DNA of 64,000 bases from Pseudomonas sp. SCB32 (GTDB lineage Bacteria; Pseudomonadota; Gammaproteobacteria; Pseudomonadales; Pseudomonadaceae). The DNA lies in NCBI RefSeq assembly GCF_009189165.1, contig NZ_CP045118.1:372001-436000 (forward strand). The letters are read 5' to 3'. This document shows, piece by piece, positions 45,878 through 54,325 of the stretch (within the stretch, counting starts at the first letter, position 1; the number at the start of each line of letters is the position of its first letter). The position numbers were made by a program, and so were the translations under genes. The notes beneath the pieces were generated by a model that was not told the origin of the DNA, searched no databases, and saw nothing but the letters and a program-made list of their open reading frames with translations.

Positions 45878-47017
45878 TTATACGCTGATGCGGTTCATGT
45901 AACCGCCAAAGGCTTGCAGGTAGCGTGGAATCGGTATCAGGAAGGCGTCGTGACCTTGCGGTGCGTCGATTTCCAGATAGCTGACGTTCTTCTTCGCCGC
46001 CAGCAGGGCGTCGACGATTTCCCGCGAGCGCGCCGGGGAGAAGCGCCAATCGGTGGTGAAGGACATCAGGCAGAAGTCCGCCTTCACCCCGGCCAGGGTC
46101 CGCGCCAGGTCGCCGCCGTGGGCCGCGGCCGGATCGAAGTAGTCCAGCGCCTTGGTCATCAGCAGGTAGGTGTTGGCGTCGAAGCGGGTGGAGAACTCTT
46201 CGCCCTGGTAACGCAGGTAGCTTTCCACCTGGAACTCCACGCTGTGGAGGTCGTAGTTGAGCTTCTCCGATTTCATGTCGCGGCCGAACTTGGCGCCCAT
46301 GGCGTCATCGGAGAGATAGGTGATGTGCCCGACCATCCGCGCCAGGCTCAGGCCGCGGCGGGGAATCACGTCGTGTTCCTGGAAGTGGCCGCCGAAGAAC
46401 TCCGGGTCCGTGAGAATTGCCTGGCGCGCCACTTCGTTGAAGGCGATGTTCTGCGCCGACAGCTTGGGGGCGCTGGCGATGCACAGGCAGTGGCGTACGC
46501 GCTCGGGGTAGCTGATGGTCCACTGCAGGGCCTGCATGCCGCCCAGGCTGCCGCCGATGACCGCCGCCCACTGGGTGATGCCCAGGCGGTCGGCCAGGCG
46601 CACCTGGCTGTGGACCCAGTCTTCCACGGTGACCACCGGGAAGTCCGCGCCGTAGGTCTTGCCGGTGGTCGGGTTGAGGCTGGTCGGGCCGGTGGAGCCG
46701 TTGCAGCCGCCCAGGTTGTTCAGCGAGACGACGAAGAACTTGCGGGTGTCGATGGGCTTGCCCGGGCCGATGCAGCTGTCCCACCAGCCCGGCTTGCGGT
46801 CATCGATGCTGTGGTAGCCGGCGGCGTGGTGATGGCCGGAGAGGGCATGGCAGATCAGCACGGCGTTGCTGGCCGTGGCGTTCAGCTCGCCATAGGTCTC
46901 GATCACCAGCTGATATTCGGGCAGCGTCTTGCCGCAGGCCAGGGGCAGCGGTTCGCTGAACTGCAGTGTCTGGGGGGAGACCAGACCGACGGAATCTTCG
47001 GGGAAGACTGTAGGCAT
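45878..47017 (-). CDS. metX: Homoserine O-acyltransferase MetX
   Basis: A 379-residue alpha/beta hydrolase-fold enzyme (acetyl- or succinyl-transferase). The nucleophile elbow is [10 protein letters not shown], with [12 protein letters not shown] and the catalytic His in [11 protein letters not shown]. In Pseudomonas the enzyme uses succinyl-CoA when paired with MetW, as I recall; the acyl specificity cannot be told here. It is 75 bp downstream of the dynamin-like gene. No SAM riboswitch is visible. Confidence 0.96.
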   Translation of the reverse strand: MPTVFPEDSVGLVSPQTLQFSEPLPLACGKTLPEYQLVIETYGELNATASNAVLICHALSGHHHAAGYHSIDDRKPGWWDSCIGPGKPIDTRKFFVVSLNNLGGCNGSTGPTSLNPTTGKTYGADFPVVTVEDWVHSQVRLADRLGITQWAAVIGGSLGGMQALQWTISYPERVRHCLCIASAPKLSAQNIAFNEVARQAILTDPEFFGGHFQEHDVIPRRGLSLARMVGHITYLSDDAMGAKFGRDMKSEKLNYDLHSVEFQVESYLRYQGEEFSTRFDANTYLLMTKALDYFDPAAAHGGDLARTLAGVKADFCLMSFTTDWRFSPARSREIVDALLAAKKNVSYLEIDAPQGHDAFLIPIPRYLQAFGGYMNRISV

Positions 47018-47092
47018 CGACCCAGCTCAAGAATAAAAAAGGAGGGTCAGTCTAAAGAGCGCCGCCCCTAGCGGCAAGCGCTGGGGCGGGGT

Positions 47093-49060
47093 TCAGGCGC
47101 GCTGCGAGCCGGGCAGCGTAACGACCTTGGCCTGGCGTTGCAGGGGCGAGGGACGGCGCAGCTGGCGGAGGACCTCGGAGGCGTCGGCGAGCTGCTTTTC
47201 CAGTTCTTCGGTGTAGCGCCCCAGCAGCAGCGAGCGCTGGCGCGCCTGCTGGGTTTCCTGGGCCAGGGCCTTGAGCCGCAGCATGTGGGTTTCCAGCAGC
47301 TGCTTGTGCTCCAGGCTGTACTGCATCAGCGGCATCAGCGCGTCGGTGGCCCACTGCTCGGCCTCCTCGCGCAGGCGCAGGTGCAGGCCGATGACTTCCT
47401 GGGCCACGGTGGCGAAGAAGCGCCGGGTGAGTACGCGTTGCTCGGTGAGCAGGGTCTTCAGGTGCAGGCGGAAACGGTCGGCCTTCTCCTGCAGGGTGGT
47501 CAGTTCGCGCAGGTAGCGCTCGACGCGGAATTGTGGCGCATCCAGTGCGTTGAGCGGGTTTTCCTGGTTGTGCCGCTGGTAGATGGCCGCGACCATGCGA
47601 TTGGCCGTCTCCGCCTCGTGGTGCAGGTTGATGAGGTCGCCCTGCACGGTGTCGAAGAAGTGCAGGATGGCCTGGTTGATGCCTACCGTGGTCCAGCTGC
47701 CGCGCAGCTTGTGGTGGACCCGCTTCAGGTGCAGTTCCAGTCGCTCGGGGTGCAGCGCTTCGCGCAGCTGCTCGCCCTGGTGGCGCAGCAGGCGCTGGTT
47801 GGTCTTCAGGTTGAGCAGGCGTTTGTGATGCTGGCTGTGGTCTTCCTTGGTCCTGGCGGTCAGTTCGAACAGCAGTTGGCCGCTGTCGTGCTGTTGGCTG
47901 TCGAGCAACGCGTGTTGCTCCTTCACCTTCTCCAGGCGCACGCGCAGGGTGTGCTGGGTGTTGTTCACCAGCGCCAGCACCTGGCCGACCACGGCGCTTT
48001 CGAGCAGGCGTTCCTTTTGCGTGACGATGCGCTCGCAGAGCAGGTCTTCGAGGCTTTCCATCTGGCTGCGGGCGAGCAGTTCGCGGTCGCCGCGCACCTT
48101 GGCCAGCAGCGCCTGCTTGGCCGAGAGTGGCAGCACGTCGTCACGGGCGATGCCCAGCTGGCGCGCGGTGGCGTCCTGGATCCGGCGGATGGCGTTCTGC
48201 ACGAAGCTCTCGCCGGCCAGGTCGTCCCACAGCACGTCGATCTTGTTCAGCACCGCGTAGAGCGTGGTGTGGCTGTCCTCGCCCAACTGGTGGATGTGGT
48301 TCTGCCAGATTGCCATGTCGGAGGCGGTAACGCCGGTGTCCGCCGCCAGCAGGAAGAGGATCGACTGGGCCGCAGGCAGCATCGACAGCGTCAGCTCGGG
48401 CTCGCTGCCCAGCGCGTTCAGGCCGGGGGTGTCGAGGATGCGCAGGCCCTGGCGCAGCAGCGGATGGTCGAAGTTGACCAATGCGTGACGCCAGGCCGGC
48501 ACCAGCACCATGCCGGGCTTGTCGGTGGCATCCAGCATGTCCGGGTGGAAACCCAGCTGGATCGCCTGCTCCACCGGCAGTGGCTTGGTCTTGGCGACCT
48601 GGGCGAAGGCCAGGGCCATGTTGGCCGGGTCGGAGGTGTCCAGCGGGATGTTCACCCAGTGCCGGGGGATGCGCTTGAACTGCGCGACGCTGGCGTCGGC
48701 CATGCGGGTCTCGATCGGCAGCAGGCGGATATAAGGACGCTCCGAGCGCGGGTCGAAGAACAGCTCGGTGGGGCACATGGTGGTGCGCCCGGCGTGGGAC
48801 GGCAGCATGCGCCGGCCGTAGTCCGCGAAGAACAGGCTATTGATCAGCTCGGTCTTGCCGCGCGAATACTCACCGACGAAGGCCAGCGTGATGTGGTCGA
48901 CGCGCAGCAGGCGCAGGGTGCGTTCGAGTCGGCTCTCGATGTCCGGCGTATTGAGCCGGCAGCGCTCCAGCAGGCTGCGATAACGGGTGATCTCCCGGAC
49001 CAGCTCGCGCTTCCAGGTAACGTAGGCATCGATCTGCTGACTGAGACGTTCCATGCTCAT
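47093..49060 (-). CDS. Dynamin-family GTPase
   Basis: A 655-residue large GTPase. G1 is FVGEYSRGKTELINSLFF (about residues 61-78), G2 the Thr in GRTTMCPTEL, G3 LDTPGLNALG and G4 NKID. The C-terminal half is predicted helical and coiled-coil rich (EKVKEQHALLDSQQ, LKALAQETQQARQR). There is no obvious transmembrane segment. The start at 49060 has AAGGAA seven bases upstream. Bacterial dynamin-like proteins remodel or protect membranes; the role of this one, placed between yggU and metX, is unknown. It is a stand-alone type, not a tandem pair. Confidence 0.88.
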   Translation of the reverse strand: MSMERLSQQIDAYVTWKRELVREITRYRSLLERCRLNTPDIESRLERTLRLLRVDHITLAFVGEYSRGKTELINSLFFADYGRRMLPSHAGRTTMCPTELFFDPRSERPYIRLLPIETRMADASVAQFKRIPRHWVNIPLDTSDPANMALAFAQVAKTKPLPVEQAIQLGFHPDMLDATDKPGMVLVPAWRHALVNFDHPLLRQGLRILDTPGLNALGSEPELTLSMLPAAQSILFLLAADTGVTASDMAIWQNHIHQLGEDSHTTLYAVLNKIDVLWDDLAGESFVQNAIRRIQDATARQLGIARDDVLPLSAKQALLAKVRGDRELLARSQMESLEDLLCERIVTQKERLLESAVVGQVLALVNNTQHTLRVRLEKVKEQHALLDSQQHDSGQLLFELTARTKEDHSQHHKRLLNLKTNQRLLRHQGEQLREALHPERLELHLKRVHHKLRGSWTTVGINQAILHFFDTVQGDLINLHHEAETANRMVAAIYQRHNQENPLNALDAPQFRVERYLRELTTLQEKADRFRLHLKTLLTEQRVLTRRFFATVAQEVIGLHLRLREEAEQWATDALMPLMQYSLEHKQLLETHMLRLKALAQETQQARQRSLLLGRYTEELEKQLADASEVLRQLRRPSPLQRQAKVVTLPGSQRA

Positions 49061-49177
49061 TCAAGCGTTCCTTAGGCTGGCGCATCCTGCGCGGGGATGG
49101 ATACCTTGAATTATGCGATGGCGCGCAATAGCGTCAATTGGCCTTCATCACAATACCGAACGTAAGGTCGGCCAAGG

Positions 49178-49468
49178 TTACCGAGCGGTAATCCCCAACT
49201 CCGCCGGGAATTTCGTCGGCCGTGGGATGCGCACGCGCTTCTGGCGGTTCAGCTCACCGCTTTCCAGCTTCACCTGGCTTTTCGGGACGCCGAAGGCCTT
49301 GCCGAGGAACGCCAGCAGGTGGGCGTTGGCCTTGCCCTCCACCGGCGGCGCGGTGAGGCGGATTTTCAGACGCTCACCGTGCAACCCGGCGAACTCGTCG
49401 CGGCTCGCCTTGGGTTGCAGGTGGCAGTCGAGGATCAGGTCCTCGCCGTCCCAGTGGTAGAACGGCAT
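49178..49468 (-). CDS. yggU: DUF167 (YggU-like) protein
   Basis: A 96-residue alpha/beta protein with the DUF167 core (LQPKASRDEFAGLHGERLKI, APPVEGKANAHLLAFLGKAF, KLESGELNRQKRVRI). It follows yggT after 6 bp, the conserved yggS-proC-yggT-yggU order. Biochemical function unknown. Confidence 0.92.
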   Translation of the reverse strand: MPFYHWDGEDLILDCHLQPKASRDEFAGLHGERLKIRLTAPPVEGKANAHLLAFLGKAFGVPKSQVKLESGELNRQKRVRIPRPTKFPAELGITAR

Positions 49469-49474
49469 GTCTGA

Positions 49475-50068
49475 TTACATGAAAGGAGAGAGGATCTGCG
49501 GCATGCCGGTCATGGCTGCCAGGTTGCCGATCACCAGCATGTCGATCAGCTTCAGCGCGATGAAGGCGAAGATCGGCGAGATATCCAGGCCACCGAGGTT
49601 CGGCAGCAGCTTGCGGAACGGTGCCAGGAACGGCTCGCAGATCTGGTTCACCAGCTGGGCGCCGGGGTTGTAGCTGCCCGGAGCGACCCAGGAGAGGATC
49701 ACGCTGATGATCAGGGCGAAGAAGAACACCTTGAGGAACAGCGAGGTCACCGCGATCACCGACCACACCAGCAACTGCAGGATGTAGCCGCCGACGCCGT
49801 AGCCCATCAAGGTCAGGGTGACGATCATCAGCACCAGCTGGACCAGGATCGCCAGCACCAGCGAGGCGAAGTCGACGCCGCCAAAGCCTGGGATGACGCG
49901 GCGCAGCGGATTCAGCAGCGGCTTGGTGGCGCGCACGATGAACTGGCTGAGCGGGTTGTAGAAGTCGGCGCGCACCAGCTGCAGGATGAAGCGCAGCAGC
50001 ACGATCAGCAGGTACAGGCTGCCAAGTGTCTGGATCACATAGATGGCGGCTGTGGAAAGTCCGGTCAT
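49475..50068 (-). CDS. yggT: YggT-family membrane protein
   Basis: A 197-residue protein with two tandem YggT units, each a pair of helices; the repeats are visible as LLRFILQLVRADFYNPLSQF / IVRATKPLLNPLRRVIPGFG and VILSWVAPGSYNPGAQLVNQ / ICEPFLAPFRKLLPNLGGLD. It is a conserved inner-membrane protein linked to division or osmotic stress in some bacteria; the role is not settled. Confidence 0.93.
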   Translation of the reverse strand: MTGLSTAAIYVIQTLGSLYLLIVLLRFILQLVRADFYNPLSQFIVRATKPLLNPLRRVIPGFGGVDFASLVLAILVQLVLMIVTLTLMGYGVGGYILQLLVWSVIAVTSLFLKVFFFALIISVILSWVAPGSYNPGAQLVNQICEPFLAPFRKLLPNLGGLDISPIFAFIALKLIDMLVIGNLAAMTGMPQILSPFM

Positions 50069-50210
50069 TGGGCGGTCCTTGGTAAACGTTGGGCGCCGGC
50101 GCGCAGGGCCGGGCGAATCGGGCGGTCAGTCAACGACGGCGCTGTAACGCCATACTGTAGGGAATTCATCGTCGCCGGTCGCGTGTAAGTGTGTTTCGTC
50201 ACGTGCAAAT

Positions 50211-51425
50211 TCAACCCCGCTTGGCCATCAGGTCGGGGCCGTTGCATGCCGGGTCAGCAGTCCGGCTCAGGCCCAGCAGGGTGAAACCGTTGGATTCCTG
50301 GCGGATGCTGACGTAGCGCTGGTTGCCTTCGGCCAGTGGCTGCGGGCTGTCCAGCTCGATATCCACCTGGAAGCGCGCGGGGTCGGCCTTGCAGCCGCGT
50401 ACCGCGGTATAGGCCAGAGTGACGCCGCTGCGTTTGTTCAGGCCAGTGAGTTCTTCGCGAGCTGCCAGGGCCTTGTCGGCCCCGGACGGATCGGCCCAGG
50501 CGCGGGCCAGATCGGCGTCCACCCGCAGCCATTCATCGACGAAGCCGCGGCCATTGGACGCGGCGGGCTGGATGCGCTGGAAGGTTTCGCCGTCCTGGCG
50601 ATAGCGGAAGATGCCGGGACGGGTCAGCAGGTCGCCGTCCAGGCTGCCGACCTCGGCGCGCCACTCGAAGCCGTCGGGGCGGGCCTTGAGCTGTACCTCC
50701 TGTTCATCGCGGACGTAATCGTGCTCGGTATGCAGCAGGGTGCGCTGGGCCTGATCAGCCGTGGCCGGGCGGATCACCTCCACTGCCAAGTGGCTCCAGC
50801 GCGAGGTACACCAGGGCGTGCCGTGCATCAGCGCGATGTCGCCGTTGGACAGGCGCTCGTACAGGTACAGGTCGCCGTAGGCGCCGGAGATGTCTTTATA
50901 AGGGCCGCTCTGCCAGTCCAGCGCACGCACCCAGGCATCGCCGTCGCGGCGATAACCGCGCAGGACGTTGTCGCTGCCGCAGGGAATGGCGAAGCCGCCG
51001 CTGACCAGCAGCAGCGGGGTAGGGCTGTCGCTCAGGCTGACGGCGATCTCGTTCTGGTCGGGCAGCGCGACTTCGTCGTCGCTGACCGGCTTCGGCGCGG
51101 GCAGCAGGCGCTGGCGCAGGTCGGCCTGTAGGGCATTGAGGTCCGGTGTGGCCTGGGCGCAGGCGAGGTGGGCGTCGAAGGCGTCGGCCAGTGTCTGTTT
51201 ATAGTGCTCGATGGCCTGGCTGAGCGCTGGCGCGACGGTGTTGTCAGCGTCGTCGGCGAAACCGCTGGCCATGGCCTGCTGCATGGCCTGATAGGCAGTC
51301 CGTGCGGCCTCGTCTATGGGCGCGGCAACTGGACATTGCGCCGCCTGGGCGGCGGCGCTGGCCAGCAGGAAACAGACAGCGAGGGGTAGTGCGACCTTCC
51401 CTGGTCGCCGGGCGGCGTGCGTCAT
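50211..51425 (-). CDS. Large secreted protein of unknown function inserted between proC and yggT
   Basis: A 404-residue exported protein. Residues ~1-29 are a signal peptide (ALPLAVCFLLASAAAQA). The rest has no motif I recognise; it contains two short Cys pairs (CAQATPD and CGSDNV; CTSRW; CKADPA and CNGPD) suggesting disulphides, and a run ending LMAKRG. It starts 5 bp after the proC stop and has no good ribosome-binding site of its own, so it is probably translated from the yggS-proC transcript. In PAO1, as I recall, proC and yggT are adjacent, so this gene may be an insertion in this lineage. Existence is moderately certain; the start is less so. Confidence 0.65.
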   Translation of the reverse strand: MTHAARRPGKVALPLAVCFLLASAAAQAAQCPVAAPIDEAARTAYQAMQQAMASGFADDADNTVAPALSQAIEHYKQTLADAFDAHLACAQATPDLNALQADLRQRLLPAPKPVSDDEVALPDQNEIAVSLSDSPTPLLLVSGGFAIPCGSDNVLRGYRRDGDAWVRALDWQSGPYKDISGAYGDLYLYERLSNGDIALMHGTPWCTSRWSHLAVEVIRPATADQAQRTLLHTEHDYVRDEQEVQLKARPDGFEWRAEVGSLDGDLLTRPGIFRYRQDGETFQRIQPAASNGRGFVDEWLRVDADLARAWADPSGADKALAAREELTGLNKRSGVTLAYTAVRGCKADPARFQVDIELDSPQPLAEGNQRYVSIRQESNGFTLLGLSRTADPACNGPDLMAKRG

Positions 51426-51430
51426 CGCAA

Positions 51431-52264
51431 TCAGCGACCCAGTTGTTCGGCCAGCTCGGCGGAGCGGTGGTCGGCGGCGCCTACCGCCTTCTCTACCAGC
51501 GCTTCGAAACCGTTGGCCTGGAAAGTCTTGATTGCAGCTTCGGTCGTGCCATTGGGCGAGGTCACGCGGCGGCGCAGTTCGGCCGGGTCGACATCGCTGG
51601 TGGTGGCCATCTGCGCGGCGCCCAGGGCGGTCTGGCGGGCCAGCTGGCCGGCGACCTCGCGGGACAGGCCGAGCTTCTCGCCGGCAGCGGTCATGGCTTC
51701 CATCAGCAGGAAGAAGTAGGCCGGGCCACTGCCGGAGACGGCGGTGACCGCGTCGATCTGCTTCTCCGCGTCCAGCCACAGGGCGATGCCAACTGCGCTC
51801 AGCAGTTTTTCCGCCTGTTCGCGCTGGGCGGCGCTGACGCTGGCGTTGGCATACAGGCCGCTGGCACCCAATCCGACCAGTGCCGGCGTGTTGGGCATGC
51901 AGCGGACGATGGCGCGCGGCCGGCCGTCGACGGCGCCCAGCCAGCGTTCGAGGCTGGCGCAGGGAATGCCGGCGGCGATGGAGACGATCAGGGCGTTGCC
52001 GGACAATGCCGGGGCCAGGGCCTGGCAGACGTCCTTCATGACCTGCGGCTTGACCGCCAGGACCACCACGTCGGCGCCGCTGGCTGCGCTGGCGTTACTT
52101 TCGACGACTTCGATGCCGTGCTCGGCGGCGATCTTCGCGCGCTGCTCGGCGCCCGGGTCGCTGGCACGGATGTCGGCGGCGGCGACGCCCTTGGCGCGCA
52201 GGCCTCCGATGAGACTGGCGGCCATGTTGCCGGCGCCGATGAAGGCAATGCGGGTGCTGCTCAT
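51431..52264 (-). CDS. proC: Pyrroline-5-carboxylate reductase ProC
   Basis: A 277-residue enzyme for the last step of proline synthesis (P5C + NAD(P)H to proline). The N-terminal Rossmann motif is AFIGAGNMAASLIGGL, and the C-terminal signature AVSGSGPAYFFLLMEAMT plus TSPNGTTEAAI is intact. It follows yggS after 17 bp. Confidence 0.97.
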   Translation of the reverse strand: MSSTRIAFIGAGNMAASLIGGLRAKGVAAADIRASDPGAEQRAKIAAEHGIEVVESNASAASGADVVVLAVKPQVMKDVCQALAPALSGNALIVSIAAGIPCASLERWLGAVDGRPRAIVRCMPNTPALVGLGASGLYANASVSAAQREQAEKLLSAVGIALWLDAEKQIDAVTAVSGSGPAYFFLLMEAMTAAGEKLGLSREVAGQLARQTALGAAQMATTSDVDPAELRRRVTSPNGTTEAAIKTFQANGFEALVEKAVGAADHRSAELAEQLGR

Positions 52265-52281
52265 GGAGTCTCTTCCTTTAT

Positions 52282-52971
52282 TCAGTGCGAGGCGCCGTAG
52301 TCGCGGGCGCCGAACAGGGCGGTACCGATCCGCACCCAGGTGGCGCCTTCGTCGATGGCGGCTTCGAGGTCGTGGCTCATGCCCATGGACAGGCTGTCCA
52401 GGCCGAGGTTCAGGGCGTGCATCGCCTCGCGCAGGCGGGCGAATGCGGCGTGCTGTGCGGCAACATCTTCAGTCGGTTCGGGAATCGCCATCAGGCCGCG
52501 CAGCTTCAGGTTGGGCAGTTGCGCCACCGCCTGGGCGAGGGCGGGCAGTTCTTCGATGGAGCAGCCGGACTTGCTGTCCTCGCCGCTGACGTTCACCTGC
52601 AGCAGGATGTTCAGCGGCGGCAGGTGCCCGGGGCGTTGCTCGGACAGGCGCTGGGCGATCTTCAGGCGGTCCACCGAGTGCACCCATTGGAAGTGTTCGG
52701 CAATCGGCCGGGTCTTGTTGGACTGGATCGGACCGATGAAATGCCAGGTCAGCGCAAGGTCCGCCAATTCCGTCTGCTTGGCCAGGGCTTCCTGCAGGTA
52801 GTTCTCGCCGAAATCGGCCAATCCGCAGGCGAAGGCTTCGCGGATATCGGCCGCCGGCTTGGTCTTGCTCACCGCCAACAGGCGCACCGAGTCCGGGGCG
52901 CGTCCGCAAGCTTGCGCCGCCTCACGGATGCGTGCGCGAACCTTTGCAATATTCTCTGCTATCGTGGACAT
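52282..52971 (-). CDS. yggS: PLP homeostasis protein YggS (COG0325 family)
   Basis: A 229-residue fold-type III PLP protein, probably without catalytic turnover. The PLP lysine is in LLAVSKTKPAADI, and the phosphate-binding SMGMSHDLEAAI and GTALFG motifs are present. It helps balance pyridoxal phosphate and amino-acid pools. It is divergent from pilT with a 72-bp gap, so both promoters must overlap there. Confidence 0.96.
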   Translation of the reverse strand: MSTIAENIAKVRARIREAAQACGRAPDSVRLLAVSKTKPAADIREAFACGLADFGENYLQEALAKQTELADLALTWHFIGPIQSNKTRPIAEHFQWVHSVDRLKIAQRLSEQRPGHLPPLNILLQVNVSGEDSKSGCSIEELPALAQAVAQLPNLKLRGLMAIPEPTEDVAAQHAAFARLREAMHALNLGLDSLSMGMSHDLEAAIDEGATWVRIGTALFGARDYGASH

Positions 52972-53043
52972 TACCGTCGCTTTCCGCCCGGCTGCTGCGA
53001 GTTCTGCGGCATTCTACCTGCTTGCTCTTGATTGGGGAGTCCC

Positions 53044-54078
53044 ATGGATATTACCGAGTTGCTCGCCTTCAGCGCCAAGCAAGGTGCTTCGGACCTGCAC
53101 CTCTCGGCCGGTCTGCCGCCGATGATCCGCGTCGACGGGGACGTTCGCCGGATCAACCTGCCGCCACTCGAGCACAAGCAGGTCCATGCGCTGATCTACG
53201 ACATCATGAACGACAAGCAGCGCAAGGACTTTGAAGAGTTCCTCGAGACCGACTTCTCCTTCGAAGTCCCCGGGGTCGCCCGTTTCCGGGTCAATGCCTT
53301 CAACCAGAACCGTGGCGCCGGCGCCGTGTTCCGTACCATTCCCTCCAAGGTACTCACGATGGAGGACCTGGGCATGGGAGAAGTGTTCAAGCGTATTACG
53401 GACGTGCCGCGCGGCCTCGTGCTGGTGACCGGCCCGACCGGCTCGGGCAAGTCCACCTCGCTGGCGGCGATGCTCGATTACCTGAACAACACCAAGTACA
53501 GCCACATCCTCACCGTCGAAGACCCGATCGAATTCGTCCACGAGTCGAAGAAGTGCCTGGTCAACCAGCGCGAGGTGCACCGCGATACCCTCGGCTTCAA
53601 CGAGGCGCTGCGCTCGGCCCTGCGTGAAGACCCGGACATCATCCTGGTGGGCGAGATGCGCGACCTGGAGACCATTCGCCTGGCGCTGACCGCCGCGGAA
53701 ACCGGTCACCTGGTCTTCGGTACCCTGCACACCACCTCCGCGGCCAAGACCATCGACCGTATCGTCGACGTGTTCCCCGCCGAGGAAAAGTCCATGGTTC
53801 GCTCCATGCTTTCCGAATCCTTGCAGTCGGTGATCTCCCAGACCCTGCTGAAGAAGATCGGCGGCGGTCGGGTGGCGGCCCACGAGATCATGATCGGCAC
53901 CCCGGCGATCCGTAACCTGATCCGTGAAGACAAGGTCGCGCAGATGTACTCGTCGATCCAGACCGGCGGTGCGATCGGCATGCAGACCCTGGACATGTGC
54001 CTGAAGGGTCTGGTCGCCAAGGGTCTGGTGACCCGCGAGGCGGCCAAGGAAAAGGCCAAGATTCCGGAAAACTTCTAA
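53044..54078 (+). CDS. pilT: Type IV pilus retraction ATPase PilT
   Basis: A 344-residue hexameric secretion ATPase, the length of PAO1 PilT. Walker A is GPTGSGKST, the Asp box is LREDPDIILVGEMRD, the His box follows, and the C-terminal AIRNLIRE motif essential for retraction is present (PAIRNLIREDKVAQMYS). The ATG at 53044 starts MDITELLAFSAKQGASDLHL; a GTG upstream (53032) is not needed. It powers twitching motility. Repeat copy B begins at the base after its stop. Confidence 0.98.
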   Translation: MDITELLAFSAKQGASDLHLSAGLPPMIRVDGDVRRINLPPLEHKQVHALIYDIMNDKQRKDFEEFLETDFSFEVPGVARFRVNAFNQNRGAGAVFRTIPSKVLTMEDLGMGEVFKRITDVPRGLVLVTGPTGSGKSTSLAAMLDYLNNTKYSHILTVEDPIEFVHESKKCLVNQREVHRDTLGFNEALRSALREDPDIILVGEMRDLETIRLALTAAETGHLVFGTLHTTSAAKTIDRIVDVFPAEEKSMVRSMLSESLQSVISQTLLKKIGGGRVAAHEIMIGTPAIRNLIREDKVAQMYSSIQTGGAIGMQTLDMCLKGLVAKGLVTREAAKEKAKIPENF

Positions 54079-54218
54079 GAGCCTGCTTTCGATCTGCTGC
54101 GCGTCGGCAGAGCGGCGTTGAAATCGGTCTCGGGATGCTCATTTACTGAACGTAAACTCTGCTCCCTTCACCGATTTCCCCTTGTTCTGCTCTGGCTCGC
54201 GAGATCGTAAACAGGCTC
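54079..54218. repeat. Dispersed palindromic repeat, copy B
   Basis: A 140-bp element between pilT and pilU. The outer inverted repeats GAGCCTGCTTTCGATCT (54079-54095) and AGATCGTAAACAGGCTC (54202-54218) pair in 15 of 17 positions, and the interior shares GCTGCGCGTCGGC, GCTCATTTACTG and GCTCGCGAGATCG with copies A and C. It starts exactly after the pilT TAA. Confidence 0.88.
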
Positions 54219-54225
54219 AAAACCA

Positions 54226-54246
54226 CCGGGCCGATCACCGGCCCGG
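54226..54246 (+). other. GC-rich hairpin between pilT and pilU
   Basis: An 8-bp perfect stem CCGGGCCG / CGGCCCGG with loop ATCAC, 8 bp after repeat copy B. It has no T-run and may be a leftover pilT 3' hairpin or a pilU leader structure. A similar hairpin follows copy A. Confidence 0.45.
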
Positions 54247-54325
54247 CGCACGGAGCGCGCCACACGCACTCGCTCCGTGATCCGACAGCATTGTCGTAGT
54301 CAGCGTGAACCCGGCGGGAACGATC

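Noticed and set aside
47018..47092. SAM riboswitch upstream of metX
   Set aside because: The gap is only 75 bp and shows no riboswitch-like core.
47138..49075. 645-codon plus-strand frame opposite the dynamin-like gene
   Set aside because: Antisense shadow; the minus-strand frame has complete GTPase motifs.
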